Shown in pieces: positions 5,990-8,466 of a stretch of DNA of 8,466 nt. Under the pieces are notes generated by a model. That model was not told the DNA's origin. It worked only from the letters and a program-made list of their open reading frames with translations, and did not search any database. The first letter of the stretch is position 1. Each line of letters opens with the position of its first letter. Location of the stretch: contig JAWVYO010000098.1 of assembly GCA_033722675.1 (NCBI GenBank), forward strand, positions 1-8,466, read 5' to 3'. The translations under genes and the position numbers were made by a program. Source of the DNA: DATHYU01 sp033722675. Lineage in GTDB: Bacteria > Actinomycetota > Acidimicrobiia > Spongiisociales > UBA11373.

Positions 5990-6522
5990 GACTCCTCCCC
6001 CAGCGACGGGCGATCGGTGGGATAGATCCCGAAGATGAGGCCGTACACGGTCTCGCCCGAACGTGGCTGGGCGGCGAACTCCTCGGCGAGGTCCACCAGA
6101 CGGTCCCCGAACTCCTCGAGCCGCGCCGTCGGGACACGCGCGTACCGGAGGGTGAAGAACGCCGACTCGCCCTCGGCCGGCTCCCGGGCCTCCTGCAGCG
6201 CCTCGCGCAGGAACCCGAGGTGGGAGCCCGAGTCGTCGTGGGCGAGCACGAAGGTGCGGGCGGTCCGGGCGTAGAACCGCTCGGTGACGGCCCGGACCTT
6301 GCGGGTCCGGACGACCTCCACGAGCCCGGCCTCCTCGAGGACCGTGACGTGGTGGGCCACGCTCCCCTTCGGCCGGTCCATCGCCTCGGCGAGCTCGGTG
6401 ACCGTCGCCGGGCGCTCGGCGAGCAGCTGGAGGATCTCGGTTCGGTTCGGTTCGGCGAAGGCCTTCAGCTGCTCGGGGGTCTCGAGGATCATCGCCCCGG
6501 AGCGTTGCGACCTCGGTTCCAT
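5986..6522 (-). CDS. ArsR-like winged-helix transcriptional regulator of the MFS gene
   Basis: A 178-residue DNA-binding protein. Residues 17-75 form an ArsR/HTH_20-type winged helix: LKAFAEPNRTEILQLLAER, then TVTELAEAMDRPKGSVAHHVTVLEEAGLV with the recognition helix at about 52-64, and a wing VEVVRTRKVRAVTERFY (68-84). There is no ELCVCDL-type cysteine motif, so it is not a classical metal sensor. The C-terminal half (about 90-170) is a predicted helical and strand region, LREALQEAREPAEGESAFFTLRYARVPTARLEEFGDRLVDL, that may dimerise or bind a ligand; its family is not recognised. The start at 6522 has GGGAGG (6536-6531) eight bases upstream; ATG 6492 (residue 11) lacks a comparable site. The gene overlaps the MFS gene by four bases, so it probably controls its own operon through the repeat at 6537-6583. 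Confidence 0.9.
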   Translation of the reverse strand: MEPRSQRSGAMILETPEQLKAFAEPNRTEILQLLAERPATVTELAEAMDRPKGSVAHHVTVLEEAGLVEVVRTRKVRAVTERFYARTARTFVLAHDDSGSHLGFLREALQEAREPAEGESAFFTLRYARVPTARLEEFGDRLVDLAEEFAAQPRSGETVYGLIFGIYPTDRPSLGEES

Positions 6523-6536
6523 CGTGGGGGCCTCCC

Positions 6537-6583
6537 ATCCGGCCGATCCCGTACGTCCGGAATTGGCCGAATGATCGGCGGAT
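6537..6583. promoter_or_regulatory. Inverted repeat, possible operator of the regulator/MFS operon
   Basis: ATCCGGCCGATC (6537-6548) is matched by its near-complement GATCGGCGGAT (6573-6583), with one base missing. The arm centres are about 36 bases apart. Between them sits the small palindrome TCCGGA (6556-6561). The right arm overlaps the predicted -10 box and the left arm abuts the regulator Shine-Dalgarno, a suitable place for autorepression. Short GATC/CGGCC words are common at this base composition, so the assignment is tentative. Confidence 0.4.
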
Positions 6584-6599
6584 CCCGACCGCTTGTCAA
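6571..6599 (-). promoter_or_regulatory. Sigma70-type promoter of the regulator/MFS operon
   Basis: On the minus strand a perfect TTGACA (6599-6594) is followed after 17 bases by GATCAT (6576-6571), which matches TATAAT at four of six places. Transcription would start near 6564, giving a leader of about 42 bases with a Shine-Dalgarno. The TTGACA begins immediately after the GNAT stop codon, so the intergenic region fits this promoter tightly. Confidence 0.6.
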
Positions 6600-6600
6600 C

Positions 6601-7506
6601 TCATCGCGTTCGACGGACCAACCCGTGGACGACCGGCCGGAACCCCATGCCGATCCATGCACGGGACCCCTCGACGTTGGCGGATTCGTACTCCACGGCC
6701 ACGTGACCGCGTCCCCGGTCGAGGAGCCACGCCCCGGCGGCACCGACGAGCCGTCGGGCGATGCCACCGGAGCGGGCCTCCGGTGTGACGTAGGCCCCGA
6801 GCACATGACCGATGCCGCCGCCGCGGAGGATCGCCGGAGCGTCGTCGGCGTCGAGTCCGGCGACCAGGAACCCCGCGGGGTCACCGTCGCGTTCGGCGAT
6901 CCAGACCGCCCGATCGGGGTCGCGCAGGACGTCGTCGATCTCGGTCGGTCCGGGCTCGGGATGGATCCGCAGCACCGGTGGCGCGGCGAGGTGCTCCCAG
7001 AGCCGGAGATCGAACGCAGCGAGGACGTCTGCGTCGTCGGCGTCGCACCGGCGGACTCCCCCGGTGTCGCCGGTGCCGATCTCCCGGACGGCGTGGGTCG
7101 CCACCCGGCCGAAGCCGAGGGCGTGCCACGCCCACTCGATCTCCGCCTCGGCGTCGATCATCACGGCGTGGGTGACCGCCCCGATCGCCGCCCACCGCTC
7201 GGCGGCGGCCGCGTACAGCGGCCCCACGTCGCCGCCCGTCGCCGCCGCGTTCGCCCACTCGGGCACGAAGATCCCGGGACGCCCCCACAGCCGGAGCGCA
7301 CGCGCCCCGAGCAGGCCGACCACCGCCCCTCCCTCCAGGGCGACGACGGCGAGGCCGTCGGCGGCGAGGCCGGACACGGCCTCCGACGCGGACCCGGGGG
7401 GCATCGGCACGAGCGCCGGATCCCGGGCCGCCAGCCGAGCATGACGCTCGACCACGAGACGTGCCGCATCGGAGGCCAGCGCCGAGTCGAGGGGGACGAC
7501 CTGCAT
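6601..7506 (-). CDS. GNAT-family N-acetyltransferase with two tandem GNAT-like halves
   Basis: A predicted cytoplasmic acetyl-CoA-dependent transferase of 301 residues, about twice a single GNAT domain. The C-terminal half (about 150-300) carries the acetyl-CoA pyrophosphate-binding motif GAYVTPEARSGGIARRL (237-253; R245-x-x-G-x-A250) and the late motif YESANVEGSRAWIGMGFRPV (273-292), both intact. The N-terminal half has GNAT-like elements (VVALEGGAVVGLLGARAL, 54-71; AWHALGFGRVATHAVREI, 126-143) but no clear R-x-x-G-x-G/A loop. It is therefore probably degenerate, as in many tandem GNATs where one half is structural. The acceptor is unknown. The ATG at 7506 has GGAGA (7520-7516) nine bases upstream. 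The gene is divergent from the macro-domain gene across 55 bases and is followed by the TTGACA promoter of the next operon. No clear promoter of its own was found. Confidence 0.9.
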   Translation of the reverse strand: MQVVPLDSALASDAARLVVERHARLAARDPALVPMPPGSASEAVSGLAADGLAVVALEGGAVVGLLGARALRLWGRPGIFVPEWANAAATGGDVGPLYAAAAERWAAIGAVTHAVMIDAEAEIEWAWHALGFGRVATHAVREIGTGDTGGVRRCDADDADVLAAFDLRLWEHLAAPPVLRIHPEPGPTEIDDVLRDPDRAVWIAERDGDPAGFLVAGLDADDAPAILRGGGIGHVLGAYVTPEARSGGIARRLVGAAGAWLLDRGRGHVAVEYESANVEGSRAWIGMGFRPVVHGLVRRTR

Positions 7507-7549
7507 CGGGGAGAGTCTCCACGATCACCGACCCCGACGCACATCCCCG

Positions 7550-7555
7550 TACGAT
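7550..7555 (+). promoter_or_regulatory. Predicted leaderless -10 box of the macro-domain gene
   Basis: TACGAT is followed by exactly six bases and the ATG at 7562, the same geometry as at the HAD and Tad-operon starts. There is no Shine-Dalgarno before this ATG. No good -35 box is visible 16-19 bases upstream. Confidence 0.55.
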
Positions 7556-7561
7556 GTCCGC

Positions 7562-8107
7562 ATGAGCCGAACCATCGGATCGACCGAGATCACCTGCGTC
7601 GAGGGGGACCTCACGGCCATGGAGGTCGACGTGGTCGTCAACGCCGCCAACGAGCGTCTCGATCACGGGGGCGGGCTGGCGGCGGCCCTCGCCTCGGCAG
7701 GTGGCCCCGAAGTCCAGGAGGCCTCCGACGCGTGGGTCGAGGCCTTCGGGCCCGTGGAACGCGGCGCCGCCATCACGACCGCCGGATCCCTTCCTGCCGC
7801 CGCCCTCGTCCACGTCGTGGGCCCCCGGTATCGGGGCGACGGCGCGGACGAGCCGAAGCTGCGCGCCGCGGTCCGGGCCGCCCTCCACGCCGCCGCGGCA
7901 TTGGGCGCCTCCTCCGTCGCGCTGCCGGCGATCTCCTCGGGCGTGTTCGGCTATCCCCTCGCCGAGGCGACCGGGGTGATCGCCGACGAGGCGACCCGCT
8001 GGTGCGAGCAGAACGACGGAGCCCTCGGCGAGATCCGACTCGTGGGGTACGACGAGGCCACGGCCGCCGCCTTCGGCGACGGCCTCGACGCCGCCGCCCG
8101 GGACTGA
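7562..8107 (+). CDS. Macro-domain protein, ADP-ribose-binding (AF1521-like)
   Basis: A stand-alone macro domain of 181 residues, predicted cytoplasmic, that binds ADP-ribose or derivatives. The motifs are ITCVEGDLTAMEVDVVVNAANERL (10-33, with the NAAN of the adenine/ribose pocket), DHGGGLAAALASAGG (34-48, the diphosphate loop) and ALPAISSGVFGYP (120-132, the second phosphate loop). The HGGG-[VL]-A form of the first loop resembles archaeal AF1521 more than MacroD-type O-acetyl-ADP-ribose deacetylases. Whether it hydrolyses ADP-ribosyl bonds, deacetylates O-acetyl-ADP-ribose or only binds cannot be decided from sequence. The first residue fits the leaderless promoter spacing, and the upstream open frame (to 6220) is shadow of GNAT and regulator DNA. 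Its neighbour leuC starts 37 bases downstream of its stop, with a separate promoter-like box between them. Confidence 0.95.
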   Translation: MSRTIGSTEITCVEGDLTAMEVDVVVNAANERLDHGGGLAAALASAGGPEVQEASDAWVEAFGPVERGAAITTAGSLPAAALVHVVGPRYRGDGADEPKLRAAVRAALHAAAALGASSVALPAISSGVFGYPLAEATGVIADEATRWCEQNDGALGEIRLVGYDEATAAAFGDGLDAAARD

Positions 8108-8114
8108 CGCGCGC

Positions 8115-8140
8115 TACCTTGCGCTGGCCCGAGACGGAGA
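8115..8140 (+). promoter_or_regulatory. Candidate -10 box and Shine-Dalgarno of leuC
   Basis: TACCTT (8115-8120) fits TANNNT and would give a leader of about 18 bases. CGGAGA (8135-8140) lies four bases before the ATG at 8145 and could bind the ribosome. No T-box or attenuator structure is visible in the 37-base gap, though regulatory elements further upstream inside the macro gene cannot be excluded. Confidence 0.4.
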
Positions 8141-8144
8141 CCCG

Positions 8145-8466
8145 ATGACCGAGCCGCGCACGTTGTTCGAGAAGGTGTGGGAGGACCACGTGGTGGCCCG
8201 CACCGGGGGTGAGCCGGATCTGCTGTACGTGGATCTGCATCTCGTGCACGAGGTGACGTCGCCGCAGGCGTTCGAGGGTCTCGAGGCGTCGGGCCGTGGG
8301 GTGCGCCGCCCGGACCTGACGCTGGCGACCATCGACCACGGTGTGCCGACGGCGGACCGCGAGCTGGGCATCAGCGACCCGCTGTCGCGCCAGCAGATCG
8401 AGACGCTGGTGGAGAACTGCGAGCGGCACGGGATCACGCTGTTTGGCCTCGACGACCGGCGGCAGG
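8145..8466 (+). CDS. leuC: 3-isopropylmalate dehydratase large subunit, N-terminal part (cut by window edge)
   Basis: The first 107 codons of the aconitase-family large subunit that, with LeuD, isomerises 2-isopropylmalate to 3-isopropylmalate in leucine synthesis. The visible N-terminus is characteristic: TLFEKVWEDHVV (6-17), LLYVDLHLVHEVTSPQAFEGL (26-46) and RRPDLTLATIDHGVPT (53-68), then QQIETLVENCERHGITLFGL. The iron-sulfur cysteine motifs lie beyond the edge, so catalytic completeness cannot be judged. Where most LeuC proteins have DHNVPT this one has DHG (residue 65 is Gly). Codon choice differs from neighbouring genes: all nine valines seen are GTG, and most leucines are CTG rather than CTC. 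Confidence in the family is high; assignment to leucine rather than another homoaconitase-like pathway is inferred from the LeuC-type N-terminus. Confidence 0.93.
   Translation, partial: MTEPRTLFEKVWEDHVVARTGGEPDLLYVDLHLVHEVTSPQAFEGLEASGRGVRRPDLTLATIDHGVPTADRELGISDPLSRQQIETLVENCERHGITLFGLDDRRQ

Noticed and set aside
888..6137. A minus-strand open frame of 1749 codons
   Set aside because: It stays open because stop codons are rare in GC-rich DNA. Only the last 350 codons (tadA) have protein-like content; the rest is the shadow of the HAD, msrA, HU and MFS genes.
6437..6455. Short tandem repeat of TTCGG (nearly four units) inside the regulator gene, considered as a phase-variation tract
   Set aside because: It encodes the conserved AEPNRTE part of the winged-helix domain, so codon choice over conserved residues explains it, and four units is too few to suggest slippage.
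7510..7520. GGAGAGTCTCC near-palindrome covering the GNAT Shine-Dalgarno
   Set aside because: The arms are five bases with a one-base centre, so it cannot fold as a hairpin, and no second copy was seen.
6220..8148. A plus-strand open frame of 642 codons
   Set aside because: It is antisense or out of frame to the regulator, GNAT and macro genes, has arginine/glycine/proline-rich low-complexity content, and shows no domain.
1..8466. CRISPR arrays, tRNA or rRNA genes, insertion sequences, toxin-antitoxin or phage-defence cassettes
   Set aside because: No regularly spaced repeats, cloverleaf, transposase or defence-type domain was found. Adjacent macro and GNAT domains alone do not make a defence system or toxin-antitoxin pair.

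Overview
The window is GC-rich, densely coding DNA with third codon positions almost always G or C. It looks like an actinobacterial chromosome. The reasons are a Tad locus of actinobacterial layout (degenerate Ssd/CpaE-like protein, TadA, TadB, TadC) divergent from an HAD-IB phosphatase, repeated leaderless-type promoters (TANNNT, six bases, then the start codon), and a general core-gene context. An Acidimicrobiia-like lineage is possible, but this is a weak inference. All or nearly all genes fall into known families. No CRISPR array, tRNA, rRNA, insertion sequence or phage gene was seen.

Region 1 (1-2479, minus strand) is the upstream part of a Tad/Flp-pilus-type assembly operon, transcribed leftwards off the edge: a 183-residue Ssd/CpaE/TadZ-like protein that has lost its Walker A loop, the TadA/CpaF secretion ATPase, TadB, and the first 76 codons of TadC. 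The three junctions overlap by 13, 7 and 4 bases, so the genes are probably translationally coupled. Region 2 (2480-2573) is a 94-base divergent promoter region.

Region 3 (2574-4445, plus strand) holds an HAD-IB phosphatase with a C-terminal membrane anchor, methionine sulfoxide reductase MsrA, and an HU-family nucleoid protein. A strong hairpin at 4464-4496 separates HU from the convergent genes and probably ends transcription from both sides. Two palindromes with GACCGGTC cores lie between the HAD gene and msrA.

Region 4 (4520-6600, minus strand) is a two-gene regulator/exporter operon. A winged-helix ArsR-like regulator and an MFS efflux-type transporter overlap by four bases, behind a TTGACA promoter and an inverted repeat that could be an autoregulatory operator. 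Region 5 (6601-8107) is a divergent pair: a tandem-domain GNAT acetyltransferase on the minus strand and an AF1521-like macro-domain protein on the plus strand. Region 6 (8145-8466) is the start of leuC (3-isopropylmalate dehydratase large subunit), whose codon choice differs from its neighbours and which runs off the right edge.

I did not find a wholly new system. The points most worth checking are the degenerate Ssd-like ATPase and its leaderless start, the recurring exact TANNNT-N6-start architecture at three genes, the tail-anchored HAD phosphatase divergent from the Tad operon, and the operator-like inverted repeat in front of the regulator/MFS pair.
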